Shown here: positions 53,207 through 62,678 of the stretch, piece after piece
How positions within the stretch are numbered: the stretch's first letter is position 1
How the letters are laid out: each line of letters opens with the position of its first letter
Assembly (NCBI GenBank): GCA_042091375.1
Contig: JBELHO010000008.1
Span: 1-64,000 of the forward strand
DNA: 64,000 nucleotides
Direction of reading: 5' to 3'
Source: JBELHO01 sp042091375
Lineage (GTDB): Bacteria > Pseudomonadota > Gammaproteobacteria > Enterobacterales > Alteromonadaceae
Notes under the pieces: model-generated
Seen by the model: the letters and a program-made list of their open reading frames with translations, nothing else
What the model was told of the DNA's origin: nothing
Databases searched by the model: none
Translations under genes and position numbers: made by a program

Positions 53207-56200
53207 GTGAGAAAATTAAATAAACTAACAGCCAGTATACAAACAGCTTTGTTTGTTGGTGCAGTCGCAAGCTTTAGTTCATTTGCAGCTGATGAAAACA
53301 AACAGGCTAATAATGCCCTTGCCGAGCAAGAAAAAGTTGCCTTAGCCAATAATTCCAACATCATCGAAATTGAAGAAGAAGAAGAAGAAGTTGAACGTGT
53401 TGTAGTAACAGGTTCACGTATTCGTCGTACTGAATTTTCAAATGCTTCACCTATTCAGGTGATCAGTGGTGATATATCTCGTGAACTAGGTCTTTTTGAC
53501 GCAGCAGAAATGTTACAGAGCACTAACCAAGCTTCTGGTCAACAAATCGACAATAGTTTCGGTGGTTACGTTCTTGACAATGGTCCAGGTTCTGCAACCA
53601 TCGGCTTTCGTGGTCTCGGTGCTTCACGAACTCTAGTTTTGATCAATGGTCGTCGTATGGCGCCAGCAGGGGTTGGTGGTGCACCAACGTCACCTGATCT
53701 TAACTTGATCCCCGGTGTCATGATCCAACGTGTCGAAAACTTATACGATGGTGCTTCTACTGTATATGGTTCTGACGCCGTTGCAGGTGTTGCTAACGTT
53801 ATTTTAAAACAAGACGTTGAAGGTTTTGAAATCCAAGGCTCTACCAACAAGCCAAAAGGCGGTGGTGCAGAAGAGAGTTCGCTATCAGCCATGTGGGGTA
53901 ACACTTCTGACAATGGTTTCATTACTGTCGGTGTTGAATACATAGACAGAAAATCACAGTCTCTTGCACAAAACCCATTTGTTAAAGGTTGTGAAGAACG
54001 TATTTGGGAAACCGAAGACGGTGAAATCATTAAACGCTACGGTGGTATAGGGCCAACGATCAATGGCGAAGATTCATGTGATATTTTTCCACTAACCAAT
54101 CGCATGCAAATTATCAACGGTTTCTGGGGAAGCGTTTATAATACTCCAGGATTCACCAATACTGGAATTCCTAACTGGAGTGAATCAACCGTTCCTGGCC
54201 AATACGTAGGCTTACTACCTACTTGGATTGAAGGTGACTTTGACGGTGATGGGATCCCTGACGGTGCCTTCCCTGATGGCAATGGCGATGGTTTACGTGA
54301 TTTTGATTTCCAAGATCCGCGTTATGCTTTCCAACAGTCAGACTACTATAAATCAGGCGATTACTTTGGTAAAAACAAGCGTGTTTCTGTGGTAGCAAAC
54401 GGTGAATATCTATTCCAAGATGAAGATGATACTACCTTGTACTTCGATGCCTTATATGCCGAACGCAACTCAGATGCTTTCAGTCCAGGTGCACAAATAT
54501 TTGAATTCGTTCCATCGAGCAATCCATTTAACCCTTGTAACCCTAATGGCTTAAATGGCATTGATTGCTTCGGTGTACTTGGTTTTGGCCCTGCTGGTCC
54601 TTTAGAAGTTAGACCGATTATTAATATTCGTGGTGACCGTGATACACAAGAAGTTGATGTGTCGCAGTATCGATTAGTTACTGGCGTTACTGGCGGTTTA
54701 AGTGCGTTACAAGACAAAGGTTTAGACAATTGGTATTACGATGTATACGCATCATACAGTGCTTCAAGTGGTGATTTAAATTTACGCGGCATAAACGAAG
54801 CCAACTTACTCAACTCACTAAACACCTCAGTCGTAAACGCTGATGGCTCTGTGACTTGTGGTAATGGCTCAGACGGTTGTGTACCAGTAAACTTATTTGC
54901 TGATAATATCTATCAAGTAGGTGGCGGAACGCTAACGTCTGATGAATACAATTACTTGATGTCCGACAGAATTTCGAATACCGAAGTATCACAATTAGTG
55001 ATCAACGGTTTTGTCGGTGGTGATTTTTATACTTTCCCTTGGAATAATAAAACAGTTACTGGTGTAATTGGTGCTGAATACCGCCGTGATGAGATCAAAT
55101 CAAACAACAACGATGTTGCCACTGAAGGTTTATTGTGGGGTTACTTTTCTGACAAGGGCGCTGAAGGTTCGCGCAACTTAAAAGAATTGTTCACTGAAAT
55201 TGATTTTCCTTTAATCAGCGGTCTAGAAGGTGTTGAAGAATTAACCTTTACAGTTGCTGGTCGTATTTCAAAAGAAAGTTTCTACGATGCGGCACAAACC
55301 TACAGCTTAAAAGGTGTATACCGTCCCGTTGAGTGGTTAACTTTCCGTGGTACTAAAGGAACTTCTTACCGTGCGCCTAACTTGCGTGAGCGCTTCTTAG
55401 CAGGTACTACAGGTTTTGGTTCAGTTACAGATCCTTGTGTGGTACCTAGTGCAGCTCGCGATTCAGATCCATTAAACCCTAGTGCACCAGATAATTACAA
55501 TGCAGCTAACGATCTTCGTGACCCAGGCACACTAGCTGCTTGTTCTGCTGACGGCATTGACCCTACCGCTCTTGGTTTAGGCCAAAATGGTACGCAGAAA
55601 TTTAATGCAGGTGGTAGTGCTGAAATAGTTACTGGTGGTAGTCTTGCTCTAAGTGAAGAAACCTCATTGGCAAAAACTTTTGGTTTCGTTTTTGAGCAAC
55701 CTTTTACTGATGCCTTTGAATTAACTGTATCATTAACCCGTTTTGATATTGAAGTAACTAATTCTATTGCTGAGCCAAGTGCTGGTTATAGTATTGGTCA
55801 ATGTTACTCCGCTCAGGGTAATCCTGCTTTTTGTTCGCGTATAGACCGCGATGCAGACGGTAGAATTTCTGACGTAGATGGCAGCTTCATCAACGTTGGT
55901 TTATTGACTTCTAAAGGTTTTGACTACAACTTGTATTACCAACAAGATTTCTTAATTGGCGACAAAAACTTAGGTGTTGCTTTAGATTTACAAGCCACGC
56001 GTATGACTGGCTCGTTGTATGATGTACTAGGTACGATTGACGATGATGTTGGTGAGCCTACTGTACCAGAATGGCGTGCTTCTGCGCGTTTATCATTGAG
56101 CTATGATGATTTCCGTTTCAACTGGTCAACACAGATGATTGGTAAAGGCGAAGAAGACTGGTTAAGTGATCCAGAAGACGGTGCCTTTTTAGCTGGCACA

Positions 56201-56473
56201 ACAGGTTGTCGTGGTTTATGGAAAGACGAAGCACAGACAGACCCTGTATTGTGTCGTGAAGTAGCTTATACTGAAGATTACTACTTACATAACGTCTCAT
56301 TGACTTACACTTCGGATAATTATCGTGTTGCTGTTGGTGTGCGTAACGTATTTAACGAAGCACCACCAAAGGTTGATCCAGGTGGGTCGTTCTCTAACAC
56401 TAACATTCCACTAGGTGTGGGTTATGATAGTTTAGGGCGTACTCCTTACATCAACTTTACAGCACAATTTTAA
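53207..56473 (+). CDS. TonB-dependent receptor
   Basis: 1088-residue outer-membrane transporter: signal peptide (MRKLNKLTASIQTALFVGAV, ASFSSFA), an unusually acidic segment (IEEEEEEVERVVVTGSRI) ending in the TonB-box-like stretch, a plug domain (SPIQVISGDI; INGRRMAPAG), then a barrel of about 900 residues with calcium-type loops (DGDGIPDGAF; DRDADGRISD) and a C-terminal phenylalanine. The start is GTG at 53207 after TAGGGAAT. With the S9 peptidase next to it, uptake of a peptide is likely, but the ligand cannot be read from the sequence. Confidence 0.93.
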   Translation: MRKLNKLTASIQTALFVGAVASFSSFAADENKQANNALAEQEKVALANNSNIIEIEEEEEEVERVVVTGSRIRRTEFSNASPIQVISGDISRELGLFDAAEMLQSTNQASGQQIDNSFGGYVLDNGPGSATIGFRGLGASRTLVLINGRRMAPAGVGGAPTSPDLNLIPGVMIQRVENLYDGASTVYGSDAVAGVANVILKQDVEGFEIQGSTNKPKGGGAEESSLSAMWGNTSDNGFITVGVEYIDRKSQSLAQNPFVKGCEERIWETEDGEIIKRYGGIGPTINGEDSCDIFPLTNRMQIINGFWGSVYNTPGFTNTGIPNWSESTVPGQYVGLLPTWIEGDFDGDGIPDGAFPDGNGDGLRDFDFQDPRYAFQQSDYYKSGDYFGKNKRVSVVANGEYLFQDEDDTTLYFDALYAERNSDAFSPGAQIFEFVPSSNPFNPCNPNGLNGIDCFGVLGFGPAGPLEVRPIINIRGDRDTQEVDVSQYRLVTGVTGGLSALQDKGLDNWYYDVYASYSASSGDLNLRGINEANLLNSLNTSVVNADGSVTCGNGSDGCVPVNLFADNIYQVGGGTLTSDEYNYLMSDRISNTEVSQLVINGFVGGDFYTFPWNNKTVTGVIGAEYRRDEIKSNNNDVATEGLLWGYFSDKGAEGSRNLKELFTEIDFPLISGLEGVEELTFTVAGRISKESFYDAAQTYSLKGVYRPVEWLTFRGTKGTSYRAPNLRERFLAGTTGFGSVTDPCVVPSAARDSDPLNPSAPDNYNAANDLRDPGTLAACSADGIDPTALGLGQNGTQKFNAGGSAEIVTGGSLALSEETSLAKTFGFVFEQPFTDAFELTVSLTRFDIEVTNSIAEPSAGYSIGQCYSAQGNPAFCSRIDRDADGRISDVDGSFINVGLLTSKGFDYNLYYQQDFLIGDKNLGVALDLQATRMTGSLYDVLGTIDDDVGEPTVPEWRASARLSLSYDDFRFNWSTQMIGKGEEDWLSDPEDGAFLAGTTGCRGLWKDEAQTDPVLCREVAYTEDYYLHNVSLTYTSDNYRVAVGVRNVFNEAPPKVDPGGSFSNTNIPLGVGYDSLGRTPYINFTAQF

Positions 56474-56494
56474 TAAGCTGTTAATCGCAATGAT

Positions 56495-56520
56495 AAATGG
56501 CCTCATATGAGGCCATTTTT
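56495..56520 (+). terminator. terminator after the TonB receptor
   Basis: ATGGCCTCAT pairs with ATGAGGCCAT and runs into a T-tract. It stands between the receptor and the peptidase gene 33 bp later, so the peptidase may rely on read-through or its own promoter. Confidence 0.85.
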
Positions 56521-56552
56521 ACTAGAGCATTTAGAAAACAATTGGAGCAACT

Positions 56553-58499
56553 ATGAACAAAATAATATCTGTGGCTTGTACATTACTGCTTTCATTGACT
56601 GTAAATTCTACCTCGGCTAATGAAAACAATAACAATTCAGACGTATTGCCTATCGATGCATTTGCCATGATGCCTGTGGTTCGCAGTGTTTCTGTATCTG
56701 ATGATGGTAAAAAGATAGCAATTCTTCGCGCCACTACTAAGGAAGGTGATTATATTATTGAGATCAGAGACACTTCAGATCTCAGTAAAAAACCAGTGAC
56801 TTTAGGCGCCTCAAAAATGATGGTATCTTCGGTGACTTGGCTAAACAATGAGAAAATTGGCGTCTCCTTTCGACAAATTTTAAAAAGTGGTAGTCGCAAG
56901 CGCTGGATCAACGATTTTGCCATTGCTAGTGCTGACGGTAAAGGCGGTTGGTTAATGCCCACCAAAAACAGAAAACTTCGTGGCTTTTCAATACTAGATC
57001 TATTACCAGAAAATGAAAATGAAATATTGGCGCAAACCGACGTCAATAGGAACTTTATCCCCGATGTAGTGCGTTACAACATCAACACCGGACGCAGTGT
57101 CACTGTGATGCGCGGAACGACTAAAATTCAAGGTGGTTTTATCAGTGATAACGATGGTGAAGTTCGCGCTGCACAAAGCTGGAATGCCAAAGAAGATGCA
57201 TTAAATTTATTTGTTCGCAAAAAAGGCGATGATGAATGGAAAGTGATCCGCTCAATTTCACCAAAAAGTCGCGAGTCATATGCATTTTTAAGTTTTTCTA
57301 AAGAAAACCCCAATGAAATATATGTCAATGCTAACATGGGTGAAGATAAGTCTGGTATTTATCGCTACAACATAGAAACAGGACAATACTCAGAACGTTT
57401 ATTTGGTCTTAAATCTGTCGACGCTGATGGCATACTTACCGATAAATTTGGTAACTTCCTTGGCTTTAGATACACATCGAAACATCCTAAACGTTACTTC
57501 ACCGATGAGAGTGAACAGGCACTTTACGATAGTCTAGAAGGATTGTTTAAAGACAAATTTATTTCTATCCAAAGCCGTTCTGACGACGATAATGCTTTAG
57601 TAGTGATGACCATGTCAGGTAAAGACTCAGGAAGTTATTACTTGATCACCAACAAGAATAAAATAGATAAAATTGGTACGCGCTTACCCTTGCTGACTGA
57701 AGACAAATTGGCTGAAGTTAAATACATTTCTTATAAAGCCCGCGATGGCAGAAAAATCAAAGCCTATGTGACTATTCCCAATGGTGTTGGTCCATATCCT
57801 GCAGTTGTCTTGCCACACGGTGGTCCATGGGTTCGTGAGACCATCCTTTTTGATGAATGGTCACAATTACTGGCTAACAATGGTTACGTGGTTATTCAGC
57901 CTAATTATCGCGGTTCACAGGGTTACGGTCTAGATCACTGGGTAGCCGGAGATAACAACTGGGGCTTAACCATGCAAGATGATCTTGATGATGCAGCCAT
58001 GTACCTAGTGAATAAAGGTTTAGCCACTAAAGACAAGCTGGCCATGTTTGGCTGGAGCTACGGCGGTTATGCTTCATTTGCAGCGTCAATGCGCGAAAAC
58101 AACATTTACCAATGCTCTGTAGCTGGCGCAGGAGTAAGTGACTTAAACCGCATCAGTGCCACTCTAAATGAAAGTTACTTCTTAAGAGAATTACAACGTC
58201 CTACCATCACTGGTGTAAACCCATTAGCGCAAGTAGAAAAAGTCAATATACCTATTATGGTTATTCACGGTGATATAGATGAACGGGTTCCTGTTGTTCA
58301 CAGTAGAGAATTTGTTGATAAATTGGTTAAGCTCAATAAAGACCACAAATACGTGGAATTATTTGAAGCCGATCACTTCAGTGATACCTTGTTTTACAAT
58401 CATAAAACCGAGTTTTATGGCGAGTTAATTAATTGGCTAGACAATAAATGTCAATTAAAAACGCCTAGTGCGCAAACCGTAGCAAGCTTAAACAACTAA
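56553..58499 (+). CDS. S9-family serine peptidase (prolyl oligopeptidase type)
   Basis: 648 residues with a signal peptide (MNKIISVACTLLLSLTVNST, SA). The beta-propeller N-terminal part is followed by an alpha/beta-hydrolase with HGGPWVRETILFDEW, the nucleophile in MFGWSYGGYASFAAS near residue 508, aspartate in HGDIDERVPVVHS and histidine in FEADHFSDTLF. An exported acylaminoacyl- or dipeptidyl-peptidase-like enzyme. Its place behind a TonB receptor suggests peptide degradation after uptake. Confidence 0.92.
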   Translation: MNKIISVACTLLLSLTVNSTSANENNNNSDVLPIDAFAMMPVVRSVSVSDDGKKIAILRATTKEGDYIIEIRDTSDLSKKPVTLGASKMMVSSVTWLNNEKIGVSFRQILKSGSRKRWINDFAIASADGKGGWLMPTKNRKLRGFSILDLLPENENEILAQTDVNRNFIPDVVRYNINTGRSVTVMRGTTKIQGGFISDNDGEVRAAQSWNAKEDALNLFVRKKGDDEWKVIRSISPKSRESYAFLSFSKENPNEIYVNANMGEDKSGIYRYNIETGQYSERLFGLKSVDADGILTDKFGNFLGFRYTSKHPKRYFTDESEQALYDSLEGLFKDKFISIQSRSDDDNALVVMTMSGKDSGSYYLITNKNKIDKIGTRLPLLTEDKLAEVKYISYKARDGRKIKAYVTIPNGVGPYPAVVLPHGGPWVRETILFDEWSQLLANNGYVVIQPNYRGSQGYGLDHWVAGDNNWGLTMQDDLDDAAMYLVNKGLATKDKLAMFGWSYGGYASFAASMRENNIYQCSVAGAGVSDLNRISATLNESYFLRELQRPTITGVNPLAQVEKVNIPIMVIHGDIDERVPVVHSREFVDKLVKLNKDHKYVELFEADHFSDTLFYNHKTEFYGELINWLDNKCQLKTPSAQTVASLNN

Positions 58500-58518
58500 T
58501 TGCTGTTAGCTTTATAGC

Positions 58519-58555
58519 AAAAAAGCCGTTATCGACACAGATAACGGCTTTTTTT
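58519..58555. terminator. terminator between the S9 peptidase and the MBL gene
   Basis: AAAAGCCGTTAT pairs with ATAACGGCTTTT around CGACACAG and is followed by a long T-run. On the opposite strand an A-rich/T-rich tract also supports the MBL transcript, so it may work in both directions. Confidence 0.9.
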
Positions 58556-58576
58556 ATGATTGGTCGACAGATCTAA

Positions 58577-59434
58577 CTACTTTAGATCGGTAATTAAGGT
58601 ATTTAACCAACGTTCCTCAGTGATAAAGCGCCAAGAATAACTCTGGTATTGCTCACCTATGCCCATAGCTAAAATTTCTTGTTGAGTTTTGCCATCAGCC
58701 AACGCCTTACTTACTCTGTCTATACTGTAACTTAACATAGCTGCAAAGACCTTTAATTCATCTTTATTGACTAACAGACCATGACCGGGAATGATCATCA
58801 CATCGTCTGGGGTGTTGTCAATGATATAATTGACATTAGCCAAATATCCTTTAACACTTCCGCCGCCGTTTAAGTCGACATAGGGAAAGCGTCCTTGGAA
58901 GAATAAATCACCGGTATGGAGTACATTGGCCTGTTGAAAATAGACAATGCTATCACCGTCGGTATGACCACCAGGTAAATGAGTTAAGGTAATGGTCTCT
59001 GTGGCTAAATGGATTTCCACCCCGTCTTGATAAGTGACAACTGGCAAAGCTGGATCTGTGTTTTCCTTATCCACACCTAAGCGCTTTCTGACATTGTGAT
59101 GAGCAAAAATCGGCGCTTTGTCTGAAAAATAGCTATTACCACCGGTGTGATCGCCGTGATAGTGGGTATTAACAACATATTTAAGGGTATTATTTGTTGA
59201 TAAGGTAGACATCGCCGCTTCAATTTTTTTGGCCATCGATTGGTATTGGTCGTCAACTAACAATAACCCCGCATCAGTTGCTAACACGCCGATATTACCG
59301 CCTGAGCCGGTTAACATGTATACTTGCCCAGCCACTTTAGTGGCTGACACTTGCACTGTTGACTGATCTTGCCCCTGAGAGTGTAAGGGCAATACAAGCA
59401 AAGATAAAAAGGCCATATTGCGTATTGTTTTCAT
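58577..59434 (-). CDS. exported MBL-fold metallohydrolase
   Basis: 285 residues with a signal peptide (MKTIRNMAFLSLLVLPLHSQ, G). The metallo-beta-lactamase fold shows the zinc motif NTHYHGDHTGGNSYF near residue 93, GGHTDGDSIVYFQ, HTGDLFFQGRFPY and a late PGHGLLVN. This is a broad superfamily, so lactone, thioester or beta-lactam hydrolysis cannot be separated by sequence alone. It is convergent with the S9 peptidase. Confidence 0.9.
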   Translation of the reverse strand: MKTIRNMAFLSLLVLPLHSQGQDQSTVQVSATKVAGQVYMLTGSGGNIGVLATDAGLLLVDDQYQSMAKKIEAAMSTLSTNNTLKYVVNTHYHGDHTGGNSYFSDKAPIFAHHNVRKRLGVDKENTDPALPVVTYQDGVEIHLATETITLTHLPGGHTDGDSIVYFQQANVLHTGDLFFQGRFPYVDLNGGGSVKGYLANVNYIIDNTPDDVMIIPGHGLLVNKDELKVFAAMLSYSIDRVSKALADGKTQQEILAMGIGEQYQSYSWRFITEERWLNTLITDLK

Positions 59435-59905
59435 ATGTTGATTATTCCTCTGTGATTGTCGGGTTGCTAATGCGTATTTAAACTTGGGTTGTTAAGTCAG
59501 GTTGTTAAGCCAGGGTTTAAGTCAGGGTGTTAAGTCAATTAGTTACTGATTTTGTATTTGTTAAACAACTCAACACATTACGTTAACCATGTNNNNNNNN
59601 NNNNNNNNNNNNNNNNNNNNNNNNNNNNNNNNNNNNNNNNNNNNNNNNNNNNNNNNNNNNNNNNNNNNNNNNNNNNNNNNNNNNNNNNNNNNACCTAGAC
59701 CATGTGACCTAGACCATGTGACCTAGACAGTGTTACGTAGACAGTGTTACGAAAACAATGGTGTTATCGATCTGTTTTATTCGATTAAATATAAAATAAG
59801 GATCAGCAAATTCCTAGTTGCTAGTTGCTAGAGAAGAAGGGTGATTTGAAGGTTCAGCTACTAAGGTGTAAATAAAAAAGCTCAATTACCATTAACTCAA
59901 TGTTA
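59435..59905. other. spacer with GTTAAGTCAG and GACCTAGACCATGT repeats and a gap
   Basis: No gene. A stutter of TTGTTAAGTCAGG units fills 59485-59545 just upstream of the MBL gene. The 100-N gap 59593-59692 is followed by three GACCTAGACCATGT-type 15-bp units and two ACAGTGTTACG units. The left flank ends CCATGT, matching the repeat, so the gap probably lies in this array. Confidence 0.75.
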
Positions 59906-60973
59906 CTAAAACAAATTAAGCTGATTATTACTGGCCAGATCAGTTTCACTAAAACCTATGTGTATCCCCAACAATCTAACCGCTTTGCCCTGCCCCCTTG
60001 CGTATGCTTGTGACAATAATCGCTTAAACATCTCCGCCTCAATAATGGTGTACTTTACTTCTTTAGTGGTCTGCACAAAATCAGTAAATTTTAGTTTTAC
60101 GCCAAGTTTGGCGATAACCCTATTGCCCAGATGCGGTTCGGCACGACGCATTAATTCAGGTAATAAACTGTTGTCGATGATCTGCTGAAGTTGAATAACA
60201 TCGCTAATGTCTTCAGCAAAGGTGGTTTCAACACCAACTGATTTTCGTTGACGCGAGCTTTGTACCGGACGCTCATCGATACCTTGGCATCGTTGCCACA
60301 ACAAATGACCGAATTTACCAAAGTGCTGACTTAGAAAGTTAGGATTTTTCTGTTTAACATCCAAGCCAGTAAACAGCGCTAATTGTTCAAGCTTTTTAGC
60401 TGTGACCTTACCCACGCCTGGAATTTTTGTTAACGCCATACCTTCGATAAAAGCATCAACCTCATGGGGAGCAATAACAAACTGGCCATTGGGTTTATTT
60501 TCATCACTGGCTATTTTACTGAGAAATTTTATTGGTGCTATACCGGCAGAAGCAGTTAAGCCCGTGGTGTCAAAAATATCTTGTCTGATCTGTTGCGCAA
60601 TTAAGGTCGCTGAGCCCTGGAAGAGTTGGCAATCAGACACATCTAAAAAAGCTTCATCTAACGACAGCGGCTCGATCACTTGGGTGTACTGCAAAAAAAT
60701 TTGTTTGACCTGCTCTGATACTTGTTTGTAAACCGCCATGCGGCCAGGTACTAACACTAGGTCGGGACAGAGTTTAACCGCCTGAGCAGTCGCCATAGCA
60801 CTGCGCACCCCGAATGTACGCGCTTGATAATTACAGGTAGCGATCACCCCACGCCGATCTGAGCTACCTCCGACTGCAACGGGTAAATCTTTTAACTGGG
60901 GATTGTCGCGCACTTCTACAGATGCATAGAATGCATCCATATCAATGTGAATAATTTTTCGAGATCCAGGCAA
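59906..60973 (-). CDS. dinB: DNA polymerase IV (DinB)
   Basis: Y-family translesion polymerase. 355 residues with catalytic aspartates in KIIHIDMDAFYASVEVRDNP and SLDEAFLDVS, the helix-hairpin-helix near TKIPGVGKVTAKKLEQLALF and a C-terminal little finger domain, ending in QLNLF, a beta-clamp-binding motif. The start is TTG at 60973, seven codons before KIIHID. No LexA box was recognised upstream. It is downstream of nqrM, as in several Alteromonadales. Confidence 0.93.
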   Translation of the reverse strand: MPGSRKIIHIDMDAFYASVEVRDNPQLKDLPVAVGGSSDRRGVIATCNYQARTFGVRSAMATAQAVKLCPDLVLVPGRMAVYKQVSEQVKQIFLQYTQVIEPLSLDEAFLDVSDCQLFQGSATLIAQQIRQDIFDTTGLTASAGIAPIKFLSKIASDENKPNGQFVIAPHEVDAFIEGMALTKIPGVGKVTAKKLEQLALFTGLDVKQKNPNFLSQHFGKFGHLLWQRCQGIDERPVQSSRQRKSVGVETTFAEDISDVIQLQQIIDNSLLPELMRRAEPHLGNRVIAKLGVKLKFTDFVQTTKEVKYTIIEAEMFKRLLSQAYARGQGKAVRLLGIHIGFSETDLASNNQLNLF

Positions 60974-61198
60974 ATCGATTAAGCTTGTTATCTTATTCCA
61001 CTTATATAAATATCATTAGCACAAAGGCTTAGCAAGTGCTGGTGGATATTGAGATAGGTTGGAGTAAATGGCTGGTGGTGAATATCTGTCGATAGCTATT
61101 GGCTGAGTAATAAATGCTATTTGCTAGTCCGATTGTTTAAAAAGCTTAAATTGATTGAAAATACCGGCTTACTCAGTGGCTAGGTTGCAGCTAAAAAG

Positions 61199-61420
61199 TT
61201 AAATATTTTTAATATCAATGCTTTGCTGATTTTTAATAGTATTTTTCTCACGCTCTATGCGCTTTTCGCACGGGGCGTCACAGTTACAGGCTTTGTCGAT
61301 ACCCACTGTGGCCAAACCACCACAGCTGCCAGCTAAGGATTTTTGCTGAAAAATATAGCCAACCCCCATGGCTAAAACCACCAAAAGAAATAAAGCTAAG
61401 GTTAATAAAAATATCATCAT
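61199..61420 (-). CDS. nqrM: Na+-NQR maturation protein NqrM
   Basis: 73 residues: one N-terminal membrane helix (MMIFLLTLALFLLVVLAMGV) followed by a cysteine cluster SCGGLATVGIDKACNCDAPC. This signature marks NqrM (DUF539), required for iron-sulfur or iron centre assembly in Na+-translocating NADH:quinone reductase. It lies between apbE and dinB on the minus strand. Confidence 0.92.
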   Translation of the reverse strand: MMIFLLTLALFLLVVLAMGVGYIFQQKSLAGSCGGLATVGIDKACNCDAPCEKRIEREKNTIKNQQSIDIKNI

Positions 61421-61453
61421 AATATAAAAATTCTCTACACAGTAAAGGTGATC

Positions 61454-62566
61454 TTATTTAAGATACGGCATAAATCTTACCGTGATCTGTTCTTTAAAGC
61501 CATGCTCAGTTTTGGAAATAATATAAGCGGCAATGTCGTGTTTATTGGCAAAATCATAAGCTTGGTCTTCGCCCATCACCATCATCGCAGTTGACAAACC
61601 ATCTGCGGTCATTGCCGATGGATGAATTACTGTGACTGATACAATCTTATGGCTAATGGGTTTGCCTGTATCGGGATCGACAATATGTGAAAAGCGTTGG
61701 CCATCCGCTTCAAAATACTTTCGGTAATCGCCAGACGTGGCAACAGCATTATCTTTGGGGATAATAATTTGATGAACCATGCGTTCATCGTTAATGGGCT
61801 TTTCTATGGCTATCGACCACAGTTCGCCGGTGTGTTTAACGCCTTTTACTCGCATTTCACCACCAATTTCTACCAAATAGTTATCTATTCCATGATCGTC
61901 CATTGCTTCAGCAATAAGATCAACAGCATAGCCTTTAGCTATGGTTGACAGATCGACATATAAGTTAGGTATAGTTTTGCTTAATTGTTGATCAGACAAG
62001 TGTAGATGTTGTAAACCAACCCGGAGTTTTGCCTGTTCAATGTCTTGTTGACTTGGCACAGTTGCTGGTCTAAATTCTGGACCAAACCCCCACAGATTAA
62101 CTAGTGGGCCAACGGTTACATCTAACTTGCCACGGCTAAGCTCACCTAAGCGCAATGACTCGGCAATAACCCGACTTAAACCCGGTGAAATTTCCATAGG
62201 CGTTATAGACCTAGATTGGTTAAAACGCGACAATTCTGAATCCGGTAACCAATTGGACATTTGCTGATTTAACTGGAAGAGAATGTCTTCAATTTCTTTT
62301 TGCAGGGTGACCTGATCAACAGTAACGGTTTTCTGGTTAGCAGCCATCAATGGATTGACAATCCATTTAACATTGTAGGCAACCGTTCCCATAGTAATGC
62401 CCTGAAGCAGCATTTCTTTGGGCTGATCCGTTTGTTGATTGTTATCAGAACAAGCAAGTATTAACCAAGACAGCAGCAAAGATACAGTTAGTTTAGGTAT
62501 CACTCTCAGTATTCTTGACAGGCCAGTAAATTTTTTCAATGAAGGTTTCTCTCGTCCAATCAGCAA
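61454..62566 (-). CDS. apbE: FAD:protein FMN transferase ApbE
   Basis: Attaches FMN to threonine residues of NqrB and NqrC. The protein has a lipoprotein-type signal (TVSLLLSWLILACSD). The body includes MGTVAYNVKW, VTVGPLVNLWGFGPEF, YLVEIGGEMRVKG and TADGLSTAMMVMGEDQAYDF, the FAD and metal site. The longest frame is 370 residues from a TTG at 62566. Later TTG or GTG codons before the signal helix are also possible. It sits between nqrF and nqrM. Confidence 0.92.
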   Translation of the reverse strand: MLIGREKPSLKKFTGLSRILRVIPKLTVSLLLSWLILACSDNNQQTDQPKEMLLQGITMGTVAYNVKWIVNPLMAANQKTVTVDQVTLQKEIEDILFQLNQQMSNWLPDSELSRFNQSRSITPMEISPGLSRVIAESLRLGELSRGKLDVTVGPLVNLWGFGPEFRPATVPSQQDIEQAKLRVGLQHLHLSDQQLSKTIPNLYVDLSTIAKGYAVDLIAEAMDDHGIDNYLVEIGGEMRVKGVKHTGELWSIAIEKPINDERMVHQIIIPKDNAVATSGDYRKYFEADGQRFSHIVDPDTGKPISHKIVSVTVIHPSAMTADGLSTAMMVMGEDQAYDFANKHDIAAYIISKTEHGFKEQITVRFMPYLK

Positions 62567-62678
62567 ATAAAGACGATCTAAGTCGTCTTTATTAATCGCC
62601 TACTCAATATTTCAACAAATCCGCCATGACCTTGAATGAGGCATTAGGCGGATGTTTCGAACAATATCAGTTTTAGGC

